From positions 1 through 7,704 of the forward strand of contig CAMGFM010000057.1 in assembly GCA_946055365.1 (NCBI GenBank): a stretch of DNA of 7,704 nt, written 5' to 3'. The notes below the pieces were generated by a model. It was not told the DNA's origin, searched no databases, and saw only the letters and a program-made list of their open reading frames with translations. Every line of letters starts with the position of its first letter. Position 1 is the stretch's first letter. Shown in pieces: positions 1 to 6,101 of the stretch. The DNA is from an uncultured Prevotella sp. (GTDB lineage Bacteria > Bacteroidota > Bacteroidia > Bacteroidales > Bacteroidaceae). A program made the position numbers and the translations under genes.

Positions 1-301
1 TGATGTATCTGCAAGCCGACTTAAGCGAATGATAGTCTGTGAGCTTGAGCGTCTCCATCGACGACGCGTCCTGCCTCACGCCGCCCGGACCGTGCCTGTC
101 GGCACCCGGACTTATCATTATCATGTTTGAGCCCATCTCGGCAATGTTGGCCTGTATGCTTCGCTTGGAGCCCTGGCCTATTGCGAGCATGGTTATGACC
201 GATGCAACGCCAATGATAATGCCAAGTGCCGTGAGAAAGGAGCGCAGTTTATTGGCGGCTATTGCACGCAGGGCTATCTTGAGAAGATTGCTATAATTCA
301 T
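1..301 (-). CDS. MacB-type ABC transporter permease, N-terminal part (runs off the left edge)
   Basis: Reading leftward from the ATG at 301-299, 100 codons are visible before the window ends. This is the inner-membrane permease of a MacB/LolE-like (type VII) ABC system, which drives periplasmic substrates outward through an adaptor and a TolC-like channel. The family pattern is clear: an amphipathic lead-in (residues 8-21, ALRAIAANKLRS), then the first membrane helix at about 22-42 containing LGIIIGVASVITMLAIG. The start of the periplasmic domain follows, with SIQANIAEMGSNMIMISPG (48-66) and a Gly-rich GPGGVR turn. Full-length family members have about 400 residues and four membrane helices, so roughly three quarters lies outside the window. 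The gene begins 50 bp after the ATPase stop in the same direction, as expected for one operon. In E. coli MacB the ATPase and permease are fused; here they are separate genes. The substrate cannot be inferred. Confidence 0.95.
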   Translation of the reverse strand, partial: MNYSNLLKIALRAIAANKLRSFLTALGIIIGVASVITMLAIGQGSKRSIQANIAEMGSNMIMISPGADRHGPGGVRQDASSMETLKLTDYHSLKSACRYI

Positions 302-351
302 ATTTTAGCGTGTAAGAAAATTCCTTATGGTTTATTCATCTGTCCTAATAG

Positions 352-1107
352 CTATTCATCGGTGCTTGCAGGCAGGGCGGCGAGTCCCTCAGCGGCAGAC
401 AGTATGTTGTCATTGCGCTCATCGCTGATCACCCTGCCGTCTCTCAGCATTATATTGCGCGAAGAATAATTGGCTATGTCGGGGTTATGGGTCACGAAAA
501 TGATGGTGCGTCCCTCTGCATGTAGCTTCTGAAACAGCACAAGTATCTCAAAGGATGTCCTCGTGTCAAGATTGCCCGTAGCCTCGTCGGCCAATATCAC
601 CGCAGGATCGTTTACCAAAGCCCGTGCAATGGCCACTCGCTGCATCTGTCCGCCCGACATCTGGTTGGAGCGGTGATAGAGACGGTTGCCAAGCCCCACA
701 GCCTCAAGAGCCTTTATGGCACGTTGTGTCCTCTGGCGGGCATCTACCGCAGAATTATACATTAGCGGCAACTCCACATTTTCGACGCTCGTGGTCTTGG
801 GCAGGAGGTTATAGTTCTGAAATATGAACCCTATCTTCCTGTTGCGCAACACTGCTCTCTGCGACTTCGACATTTCGCTCACTGGCACGCCATCAAGATA
901 GTATTCGCCGCTCGTGGGCGTGTCAAGACAGCCCAATTGGTTGAGCAGGGTGGACTTGCCTGAGCCAGACTTGCCCATGATGGTCACAAACTCGCCCTCG
1001 TATATGTCAAACGACACACCTCGCAGGGCATGCACCGTCTCGTCGCCCACCCGAAAGTCGCGCTTGACATTGTCAAGCCTTATCACGACCTTTTTTTCTT
1101 TGTTCAT
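352..1107 (-). CDS. ABC transporter ATP-binding protein (MacB/LolD-type)
   Basis: This is the cytoplasmic ATPase that powers the adjacent permease. Taking the ATG at 1107 as start gives 251 residues, close to the usual 220-250. A GTG sits one codon earlier at 1110, but the ATG is better placed: AGGAGG lies 7 nt upstream of it. Counting from the ATG, all nucleotide-binding motifs are intact. Walker A is GKSGSGKST (45-53), the Q-loop Gln is in FIFQNYNLLP (about 97), the signature is MSGGQMQR (150-157, Met in place of the more common Leu), Walker B is VILADEATGNLD (170-181) and the switch His is in FVTHNP (about 207). The NLLP and NVELPLMY segments are typical of the MacB/LolD branch. About 20 residues after the last conserved strand form an Ala-rich tail of no known role. 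The adaptor gene ends 18 bp upstream and the permease starts 50 bp downstream, so the three are probably co-transcribed. Confidence 0.97.
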   Translation of the reverse strand: MNKEKKVVIRLDNVKRDFRVGDETVHALRGVSFDIYEGEFVTIMGKSGSGKSTLLNQLGCLDTPTSGEYYLDGVPVSEMSKSQRAVLRNRKIGFIFQNYNLLPKTTSVENVELPLMYNSAVDARQRTQRAIKALEAVGLGNRLYHRSNQMSGGQMQRVAIARALVNDPAVILADEATGNLDTRTSFEILVLFQKLHAEGRTIIFVTHNPDIANYSSRNIMLRDGRVISDERNDNILSAAEGLAALPASTDE

Positions 1108-1114
1108 CACTGTG

Positions 1115-1120
1115 CCTCCT
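1115..1120 (-). promoter_or_regulatory. Strong Shine-Dalgarno site for the ABC ATPase gene
   Basis: The minus strand reads AGGAGG here, 7 nt before the ATG at 1107. A full consensus site is noteworthy because Bacteroidota genes often lack a clear Shine-Dalgarno sequence. It decides the start codon in favour of the ATG over the GTG at 1110. It lies in the 18-bp space after the adaptor stop and suggests efficient re-initiation within the operon. Confidence 0.75.
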
Positions 1121-1125
1121 TTCCA

Positions 1126-2310
1126 CTATTTTTTGTTTCTCTTGCCCGGAGGACCCGGCGCAAAGGGGCTGCTCTCGCCCTTTTCTGGCATGTCGTCAGC
1201 CTCTGGCATGTCCTCGGCAACGCTGACACCGGTCACGACAGTTGTCCCGGCGGCCAGTCCACCCGTAATCTGGATGTTTACGCCATCGGTCATGCCTATG
1301 CTCACCTTGTGTGCCACGAGGCTATTGCCCTCAATGGTCCACACCTTGTTCTTGGCATTGCAGTCCACAATCTTGAGTTTGCCCACAGTCTCCTCGGCAG
1401 GCACAAATCTCAAGGCCTTGGCAGGCACTGCCAGCACGCCTTTAAGCTCCGCGGTGTAGATATTGACCCCCGCGGTCAGTCCCGGTTTGAGCTTGAGGTC
1501 GGCGTTGGGGGCTGCTATCACCACCTCATAGGTGACTACGTTGTTTGTAGTGGTGGCTTCCTGCCTCACTTGCATGACGCTGCCCTCAAAAACATCATCG
1601 GGATAGGCATCAACGGTGAACGTGACTCTCGCACCTTCCCTCACTCCGCCTATGTCAGCCTCATCCACATCGGCGACCACCTGCATATTGGTGAGGTCCT
1701 GTGCTATGACAAACAGCTCAGGTGTAGAGAAACTTGCCGCAACGGTCTGTCCCTCCTCCACCGACTTTGACAGTATCACTCCGTCAATGGGCGAGGTGAT
1801 GGTGGCATAGCCGAGGTTGGTCTGCGCACGCTGCACTTCCTCGCGTGTCACAGCCACCTGCTCCCTTGCCTGAACGTAGGCCAGCTGCATACTCTCGTAT
1901 TCGTCGGCACTCACAAGCCCCTTTTCATAGAGTGTCTTGTATCTCTTGTAGTTGGCCGACTGATATTTGAGCGCGCTCTCGGCACTCGCCAGGGAGGCCT
2001 TGGCCGTACTGAGCTGCGACAGGAGGTTTGTCTTGTCGAGCTCGGCTATGACCTGACCTTTCTTTACCACACTGTTGTAGTCAACATATAGCTTGCTCAC
2101 GATGCCGCTGACCTGCGTGCCGACTGTCACGGAGGTTACTGGCTCAATGGTGCCAGTGGCGGTGATGCTGTTCATGATGTTGACGGGAGCCACATTGGCC
2201 TTTTCAAACCTGATTTCCGGCTTTTTCTTTCCTCCCGAAAAAGCCCATAGCGCAATGGCAGCCACCGCTGTCAGCGTGACGGCCAGCCACAGTTTACTTG
2301 TCCTTTTCAT
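1126..2310 (-). CDS. Periplasmic adaptor (membrane fusion) protein, MacA-like
   Basis: The 394-residue protein links the inner-membrane ABC pump to the outer-membrane channel. Residues 8-24 are one hydrophobic N-terminal helix after MKRTSK, acting as an uncleaved anchor or signal. Family parts follow in order. The first half of the barrel-sandwich (lipoyl-like) domain is at 56-92, with GTIEPV, VGTQVSGIV and VKKGQVIAELD. An alpha-helical coiled-coil hairpin spans about 94-165. The second half-motif, YATITSPIDGVILSKSVEEG, is at 168-187. A beta-barrel runs about 205-290, including VDEADIG and LKPGLTAGVNI, and a membrane-proximal domain runs about 292-365. The tail after 366 is acidic, then Pro/Lys-rich, and probably disordered. 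Length and order match MacA-type adaptors, which partner ABC pumps; RND-type adaptors are related, but the adjacent ATPase and permease favour the ABC role. The ATG at 2310 is preceded by AAGAGAGAT. No consensus promoter was found upstream, where a 22-bp-period array begins 45 bp away. Confidence 0.95.
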   Translation of the reverse strand: MKRTSKLWLAVTLTAVAAIALWAFSGGKKKPEIRFEKANVAPVNIMNSITATGTIEPVTSVTVGTQVSGIVSKLYVDYNSVVKKGQVIAELDKTNLLSQLSTAKASLASAESALKYQSANYKRYKTLYEKGLVSADEYESMQLAYVQAREQVAVTREEVQRAQTNLGYATITSPIDGVILSKSVEEGQTVAASFSTPELFVIAQDLTNMQVVADVDEADIGGVREGARVTFTVDAYPDDVFEGSVMQVRQEATTTNNVVTYEVVIAAPNADLKLKPGLTAGVNIYTAELKGVLAVPAKALRFVPAEETVGKLKIVDCNAKNKVWTIEGNSLVAHKVSIGMTDGVNIQITGGLAAGTTVVTGVSVAEDMPEADDMPEKGESSPFAPGPPGKRNKK

Positions 2311-2354
2311 ATCTCTCTTGTAATGTTATTTTTTTATTGTCTACATCTTTTCTT

Positions 2355-2527
2355 TTTCTGTCGCCGACAATCTCTCTTCTTAGCATGAAAAACTCTTTGT
2401 CGTAAGACAATGTTTCCTTCAAGATTAGCAAGAACTACCTTTATCGTCAGACAAGATTCCGTTTATCGTCGGCAGAAGTTCTGTTTACCATCATCAGAAG
2501 TTACTTTTCTCATCACCCGAAGTGAGT
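2355..2527. repeat. Degenerate 22-bp tandem array upstream of the adaptor gene (about 8 units)
   Basis: Six units of exactly 22 bp start at 2396, 2418, 2440, 2462, 2484 and 2506. Five of them open with TTT. The best-conserved neighbours are 2440 and 2462, which share TTTATCGTC, and 2462 and 2484, which share CAGAAGTT; each pair matches at about 15 of 22 positions. Two older-looking units precede them at 2355 (TTTCTGTCGCCGACAA) and 2377 (19 bp long). The array begins 45 bp from the adaptor start codon, so it occupies the promoter or leader of the adaptor-ATPase-permease operon. The sequence differs from the AAAGTGCC arrays but the period is the same. Confidence 0.7.
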
Positions 2528-2613
2528 CTGCGACAACCAAAGCCATCTCTCCTTTTTCCTTATAGACCACGGCGTATTGTACAAGTAAAAAAAGGGACAG
2601 AACATTTAACTTC

Positions 2614-2694
2614 TTTTCACGGAAAAGACAAGCTCTTTTCACAGAAAGGCATGATTTATTTTCATGAAAACGCCCTCAATCACTTTCATTTGCC
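2614..2694. repeat. Short array of near-palindromes TTTTCAYRGAAAA, period 22-24 bp
   Basis: Three dyad-symmetric cores occur at 2614-2626 (TTTTCACGGAAAA), 2636-2648 (TTTTCACAGAAAG) and 2659-2670 (TTTTCATGAAAA). A decayed fourth begins at about 2683 (CTTTCATTTGCC). Starts are 22, 23 and 24 bp apart. The T-runs fall within a few bases of the 22-bp phase set by the array at 2355-2527, which suggests one larger, diverged tract. Confidence 0.55.
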
Positions 2695-2948
2695 ACTTGC
2701 AAGAAAGCCCACTGGTGCATGATGAAACCAAAAAACTGCAAAGCCAGCACCTCAAGAGTGTCTGACCTTGCAGGAAACTAACATTTAAAAATTATCTGTG
2801 AAACAAGTTATAAGCTATGGGTGAACCACACTTGCTGATGTCAGGCAACACTCCACATCCACCGTCGCGCACACAAGGACGGCGTGTAAGGATATTGCCC
2901 CTCACCACACGCCCTCCTCGCCCTGGCAGAGAGAGACCCTATCAATGC

Positions 2949-3071
2949 AAAGATGCCTCTTCGGCTTCAACAAAGAGTCTGCTTAGCCTCCGTAAAGTGC
3001 CTCTTTTCCATCAGTAAAGTGCCTCTTCAGGATTGCAAAGTGCCTCTTTAGCCTCAGCAAAGCGGCACTTT
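2949..3071. repeat. Array of six 13-bp near-palindromes (AAAGTGCCTCTTT type), period 21-23 bp
   Basis: Cores start at 2949, 2972, 2994, 3016, 3037 and 3059. The units at 2994 and 3037 are identical (AAAGTGCCTCTTT), and 3016 differs only at the last base. The last unit, 3059-3071, reads AAAGCGGCACTTT, the exact reverse complement of the AAAGTGCCGCTTT unit in the array at 5961-6101. Linkers are 8-10 bp. The outer units at 2949 and 2972 are degraded. The array lies about 150 bp beyond the stop of the TolC-like gene. Confidence 0.85.
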
Positions 3072-3221
3072 TCCAGTCACGACATGCCGCCTGCCACATC
3101 ATTATAGCACTGCACATGACGCACGGTCACGTTGAGCGTTGCCTGTCGTGCTGTCAAAAGAGACTCCATCAGGCGTGTTTTCGCAGTCAGAGCGTGACAT
3201 TAACACGTGCCAACCGCCCCC

Positions 3222-4565
3222 CTATCTCAGTTCGCCCGTCTGATAGAAACGCAGCATATTGAGATTGAGAATAGTAAGATACTTGCTCTGCATCTCATCC
3301 TGCTGTGCTTTCAGCAGATTGTTCTTGCCTGTCATCAGCTCCACGATGTTTTTCAGTCCCTCTTTAAACTGTTCGCTCAGCAGCTCATAGCTTGCCTGTG
3401 CGCTCTCGGTGGACTGTCTTGCGGCTTTGAACTTGTTTTGATTAGTCAAAGCCTGCAACCAGTAGTTTTCTACCGTAGAATAGAGTGTGGCCTGCTTGTC
3501 CTGAAGGTCAAGCATGTAACTGTCGCGTTGTATTCTCGCCTTATTGACGGCCGTTCTTGTCTGTCTGTTGTCAAAGAGCGGTATGCTGACGCTTATGCCT
3601 GCCCCTATGTCAAAATTATTTTTCATTTGGCGTCCCCATCCGTTGTCACTCATAGACGTGGTGCTGGTCATGGCTCCCACGCTAAGCCCCACGACGGGCA
3701 TCCTGCCGGCCTTGGCTATCTTGATGTCAAGCTCGCTGCCCTTGATGCCCAGCTCTGCCGCCCTTATCTCGGGACGCTGTGCGAGAGTGGCCTCATACAC
3801 GTCGTTGAGAGCCGGCACTTCCTGCAATGCCATTGCGTCTGACGTTTCTGGCACCACGATGTCAAACTCCTCATCGCCCACTATCTGCAACAGTTGTTTG
3901 AGCTGACGCTTGTAGTTGCGCAGGTTGCTCTCCGCCTCCACGATGCTATATTCGTCTTGCGCCCTCTGCGCCGTCAGCTGCGCGAGGTCTGCCTTGCTGA
4001 GTTTGCCCACTTCATACATGGCCTTGCCCCTCTCCTCATTGGCGACACTCGTCTTGAGACTCTCGCGGTTGACGTTGATGGCCTCGCTGGAGTAGAGTAT
4101 CTGTATGTAAAGCTGCAATATCTGCTCCTGTATGTTGTTGGCGGTCACCATCACCTCAAGGTCTGCCTGCTCGGCAGACAACTTGTTTCGCTTCACGGTG
4201 TTGGTGTTCTTGCCTCCGTTCCACACAGTCCAGTTGGCATTGACCGAATAAGAGCCGTTATAATAGACTTTATCAATGCTCGACTGCACGTAGTTGCCTG
4301 CAATTGTCGACGAGCCTTGCTCAGGCCACGGGCGATAGGTCATATTTTGCGACGTGGAGAAACTGAGTGACGGCAACAGCGCGGCCTGACTCTGCTTTAC
4401 GTCCTCGAGAGCGGAAGTCTCGCTCAGCTTAGTCTTCTTGAGTGTGATGTTATTGGCAAGGGCATAGTCTATACAGTCCTGAAGCGACCATTTTCTTGCC
4501 GCACATTCGCCCGACGAGGCAACCAACAGCAGTCCCACGAGGCATTTCAATCCAAAGTTTTTCAT
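3222..4565 (-). CDS. TolC-family outer-membrane efflux channel
   Basis: The 447-residue protein would form the outer-membrane and periplasmic exit duct of the tripartite pump encoded to its left. A signal peptide is evident (MKNFGLK, then a hydrophobic stretch about 8-18, cleavage probably near CAA-RKW at 23-24); Cys21 is not in a proper lipobox. The mature protein starts with WSLQDCIDYALANN (26-39), the usual opening of the family. Two OEP repeats follow, about 30-225 and 255-440. Each has long helices plus a beta segment that would enter the outer-membrane barrel (SYSVNANWTVWNGGKN, 105-120; FDIGAGISVSIPLFDNRQ, 318-335). YEVGKLSKADL (184-194) and FKEGLKNIVELMTGKNNL (400-417) are the typical repeated helix-turn motifs. 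AQRPEIRAAELGI (262-274) marks the start of the second repeat. The length fits. AGGA lies 10-13 nt before the ATG at 4565. A 911-bp gap separates it from its presumed adaptor partner. Confidence 0.94.
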   Translation of the reverse strand: MKNFGLKCLVGLLLVASSGECAARKWSLQDCIDYALANNITLKKTKLSETSALEDVKQSQAALLPSLSFSTSQNMTYRPWPEQGSSTIAGNYVQSSIDKVYYNGSYSVNANWTVWNGGKNTNTVKRNKLSAEQADLEVMVTANNIQEQILQLYIQILYSSEAINVNRESLKTSVANEERGKAMYEVGKLSKADLAQLTAQRAQDEYSIVEAESNLRNYKRQLKQLLQIVGDEEFDIVVPETSDAMALQEVPALNDVYEATLAQRPEIRAAELGIKGSELDIKIAKAGRMPVVGLSVGAMTSTTSMSDNGWGRQMKNNFDIGAGISVSIPLFDNRQTRTAVNKARIQRDSYMLDLQDKQATLYSTVENYWLQALTNQNKFKAARQSTESAQASYELLSEQFKEGLKNIVELMTGKNNLLKAQQDEMQSKYLTILNLNMLRFYQTGELR

Positions 4566-4635
4566 ATCTTTCCTGTATTTTTGTTTTATTTTTTACCGCC
4601 TACATGCCGCCACCCTTCTCGCCCGTGCCGCACTC

Positions 4636-4657
4636 ACAGTGGCACGTATGCCACTGT
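4636..4657. promoter_or_regulatory. Perfect 9-bp inverted repeat upstream of the TolC-like gene (operator or leader hairpin)
   Basis: ACAGTGGCA and TGCCACTGT are perfect inverted repeats separated by the 4 bases CGTA. The element ends 70 bp before the start codon at 4565. No T-run follows it in either direction, so it does not look like an intrinsic terminator. As DNA it is a plausible operator for a dimeric repressor of efflux; as RNA it would be a stable hairpin in the leader. No regulator gene is in the window, and the function is inferred. Confidence 0.5.
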
Positions 4658-4811
4658 ATGGCGTGTGCATGCAGGCCTTTATGGCAAGCCAAAGCACACA
4701 TTGACAGGCACGTCACACGGCGGAGGCATCGCACAGTGTATATAAATGTGCGCAGTGTGTATATATAATAAGGTGTATGTGGGTCACGGCATAGCACATG
4801 CACAACCTTAT

Positions 4812-4842
4812 ATCATATATATTAGAACCATGAAACGGCAAA
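4812..4842 (-). promoter_or_regulatory. Weak candidate promoter for the TolC-like gene
   Basis: On the minus strand TTTG (4842-4839) is followed after 19 bp by TATATGAT (4819-4812), a partial match to the Bacteroidota -7 element TAnnTTTG. It lies in the AT-rich tract and would give a leader of roughly 240 nt that includes the hairpin at 4636-4657. Only part of the -7 element matches, so this is tentative. Confidence 0.25.
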
Positions 4843-5096
4843 AAGTTTATTTGGCAAGACGAAATTAACATTAATTGTGACTGCAAGCCTTTTACAGGCC
4901 TCTCTTGCGGGAGTTGAGACATGGCCCATGGGGTCAGGAGAGTCCATCGAGGGGCTTTGAGCCATTCCACAAATGGCATTGGACATTTATCCACACAGGC
5001 ATTGAACGCTCCCAGACCGCGCCACACCGTTTAGCACGATCCACCACAAGCCACGTCTCACACGCTCCTCTTAGGCGCAGTGCATACATACACGCC

Positions 5097-5190
5097 AAAA
5101 GCAGGCGCACACGCCGTACAGCCACACACTGCCCCACCGACTTATGCACGTGGGAAATCATGTGGCACACGGGCTTCTGCGCCTGCTTTT
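5097..5190. repeat. 94-bp imperfect palindrome just after ribE
   Basis: The outer arms AAAAGCAGGCGCA (5097-5109) and TGCGCCTGCTTTT (5178-5190) are perfect 13-bp inverted repeats. Inside them, further arms pair in exactly the same register: GCC/GGC (5113-5115 with 5172-5174), GCCACA/TGTGGC (5121-5126 with 5161-5166) and CCCAC/GTGGG (5133-5137 with 5150-5154). Internal loops are therefore symmetric, and about 29 of 41 positions pair around a loop of about 12 nt. It lies 34 bp past the ribE stop, so transcription through ribE would produce a long hairpin RNA. There is no T-tract typical of an intrinsic terminator beyond the short TTTT at the end of an arm. Confidence 0.7.
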
Positions 5191-5223
5191 CTGCCTTGAA
5201 ATTGCATGTAAGAGACACGAGAC

Positions 5224-5826
5224 TCACGACAGCTGCCTGAGTCTTGCTATGTATTTGCCAAGGATGTCAAACTCGAGGTTGACCACCGTGCCAACCTTTA
5301 CGTCCTTGAAATTAGTATTGTCGTGGGTGTAGGGTATGATGGCCACCGTGAAAGAGTCTTCTGTGGGATTGCACACCGTCAGCGACACGCCGTTGACTGT
5401 CACAGAGCCTTTGTCAACCGTGAAATAGCCACGCTGCGCCATCTCCTTGTCAAAGTCATACGTGAATGTGTAGTAGGTAGAGCCGTCGGCATCCCTCATG
5501 TCCGTGCATACGGCGGTGCCGTCAACATGACCCTGCACTATATGGCCGTCAAGCCTGCCGTTCATGAGCATGGAGCGTTCCACATTCACCCTGTCGCCCA
5601 CCTTGAGCAGCCCGAGATTGGAGCGTTGCAACGTCTCAGCCATGGCCGTAACGGTGTAATTGTCGCCATTGATGTCCACCACAGTGAGGCACACGCCATT
5701 GTGTGACACGCTCTGGTCTATGCGCAGCTCGCCCGTAAAGGAGCATGACAGCGTAAAATCCACATTGCCCTTTTCGTTGCGTATGGCTGTGACGGTAGCC
5801 ATTTCTTCTACTATGCCAGAAAACAT
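5224..5826 (-). CDS. ribE: Riboflavin synthase, alpha subunit
   Basis: This cytoplasmic enzyme (EC 2.5.1.9) dismutates two molecules of 6,7-dimethyl-8-ribityllumazine into riboflavin plus a pyrimidinedione, the last step of riboflavin synthesis. The 200-residue length is normal. Two tandem lumazine-binding domains are visible, about 1-97 and 98-197. The N-terminus MFSGIVEE is the family hallmark and fixes the start at 5826. Domain 1 has SVSHNGVCLTV (39-49, with the conserved Cys46) and NVERSMLMNGRLDGHIVQGH (81-100, with His100). Domain 2 has KGSVTVNGVSLTV (139-151, with Ser148) and IPYTHDNTN (164-172). The protein ends with VNLEFDILGKYIAR, as usual. No other rib gene is in the window, so it stands alone here. 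I saw no FMN riboswitch and no consensus promoter directly upstream; the nearest promoter match on this strand is at 6563-6593. Confidence 0.97.
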   Translation of the reverse strand: MFSGIVEEMATVTAIRNEKGNVDFTLSCSFTGELRIDQSVSHNGVCLTVVDINGDNYTVTAMAETLQRSNLGLLKVGDRVNVERSMLMNGRLDGHIVQGHVDGTAVCTDMRDADGSTYYTFTYDFDKEMAQRGYFTVDKGSVTVNGVSLTVCNPTEDSFTVAIIPYTHDNTNFKDVKVGTVVNLEFDILGKYIARLRQLS

Positions 5827-5960
5827 ATATGTTTGTGCTTTTTGTGATTTGAAGTGATAAAAGTAAAAAACAGGGTAGAGACATGTAGCTGCCCTGTGAG
5901 CCTTTTAAGGTTGTTGAAATATCAGCCTTGCCATTGGACAAGCGACACATTGCGCTCATG

Positions 5961-6101
5961 AAATGCCCACTTTACGCCAGTCAAAGTGCCGCTTTACGAA
6001 CATAAAGTGCCGCTTTACGAACATAAAGTGCCGCTTTGCGACAGTCAAAGTGCCGCTTTGCAAACTAAAGTGACGACTTGCGACAGTCAAAATGCCGATA
6101 C
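5961..6101. repeat. Array of seven 13-bp near-palindromes (AAAGTGCCGCTTT), period 20-22 bp
   Basis: Cores start at 5961, 5983, 6004, 6025, 6047, 6067 and 6089, giving steps of 22, 21, 21, 22, 20 and 22 bp. The four at 5983, 6004, 6025 and 6047 are identical (AAAGTGCCGCTTT); the flanking units decay (AAATGCCCACTTT at 5961, AAAGTGACGACTT at 6067, AAAATGCCGATAC at 6089). Linkers of 7-9 bp are also related: ACGAACAT twice, GCGACAGTC twice, ACGCCAGTC once. Each core is a near-palindrome whose outer AAAG/CTTT arms are complementary. The array ends 134 bp before the ribE start codon, and the same core recurs at 2949-3071. Confidence 0.92.

Larger units (their letters stand above)
2311..3221. other. 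911-bp gene-free gap inside the efflux locus, with three ~22-bp-period arrays
   Basis: No credible gene lies here on either strand. The short open frames at 2522-2722 and 2817-3017 have low-complexity translations with no domain-like pattern. The gap separates the TolC-like channel gene from its adaptor, which would normally sit much closer. Arrays lie at 2355-2527, 2614-2694 and 2949-3071. No match to the Bacteroidota TTTG-N19-21-TAnnTTTG promoter was seen on the minus strand, so where the adaptor operon starts is unknown. The stretch 2700-2948 shows no recognisable element. Confidence 0.7.
4566..5223. other. 658-bp gene-free gap between ribE and the TolC-like gene
   Basis: Several overlapping open frames exist on both strands, but all are short, Cys/His-rich, unlike any family I know, and run through inverted repeats; I do not call them. 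The gap holds a long imperfect palindrome at 5097-5190, an AT-rich tract at about 4735-4865 that is the likely promoter zone, and a tight hairpin at 4636-4657. Direct copies of GCRCAGTGT followed by TATATA occur at 4731 and 4750, about 19 bp apart. A 6-bp-stem hairpin (GCCATT/AATGGC) lies at 4961-4977 and may be chance. Confidence 0.65.

Noticed and set aside
1030..1770. Long plus-strand open frame of 246 codons opposite the adaptor and ATPase genes
   Set aside because: It is antisense to two strongly conserved genes; the frame is open because of their codon bias, and the translation is His/Leu-rich without any family pattern.
3078..3150. 7-bp inverted repeat CACGACA / TGTCGTG about 60 bp apart
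   Set aside because: Inverted repeats of this length and separation are expected many times by chance in a window of this size.
4934..5227. Minus-strand open frame overlapping the ribE stop by GTGA
   Set aside because: It runs straight through the long palindrome, has a Cys/Trp-rich translation unlike any family I know, and overlaps competing frames of similar quality.
5827..5960. Possible FMN riboswitch in front of ribE
   Set aside because: None of the conserved FMN-element segments (for example the AGGG...GGTGAAATTCC core) is present between the array and the start codon.
5961..6101. Possible CRISPR array
   Set aside because: Repeats are only 13 bp and the intervening 7-9 bp are partly repeated themselves. 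CRISPR repeats and unique spacers are each typically longer than 20 bp, and no cas gene is present.
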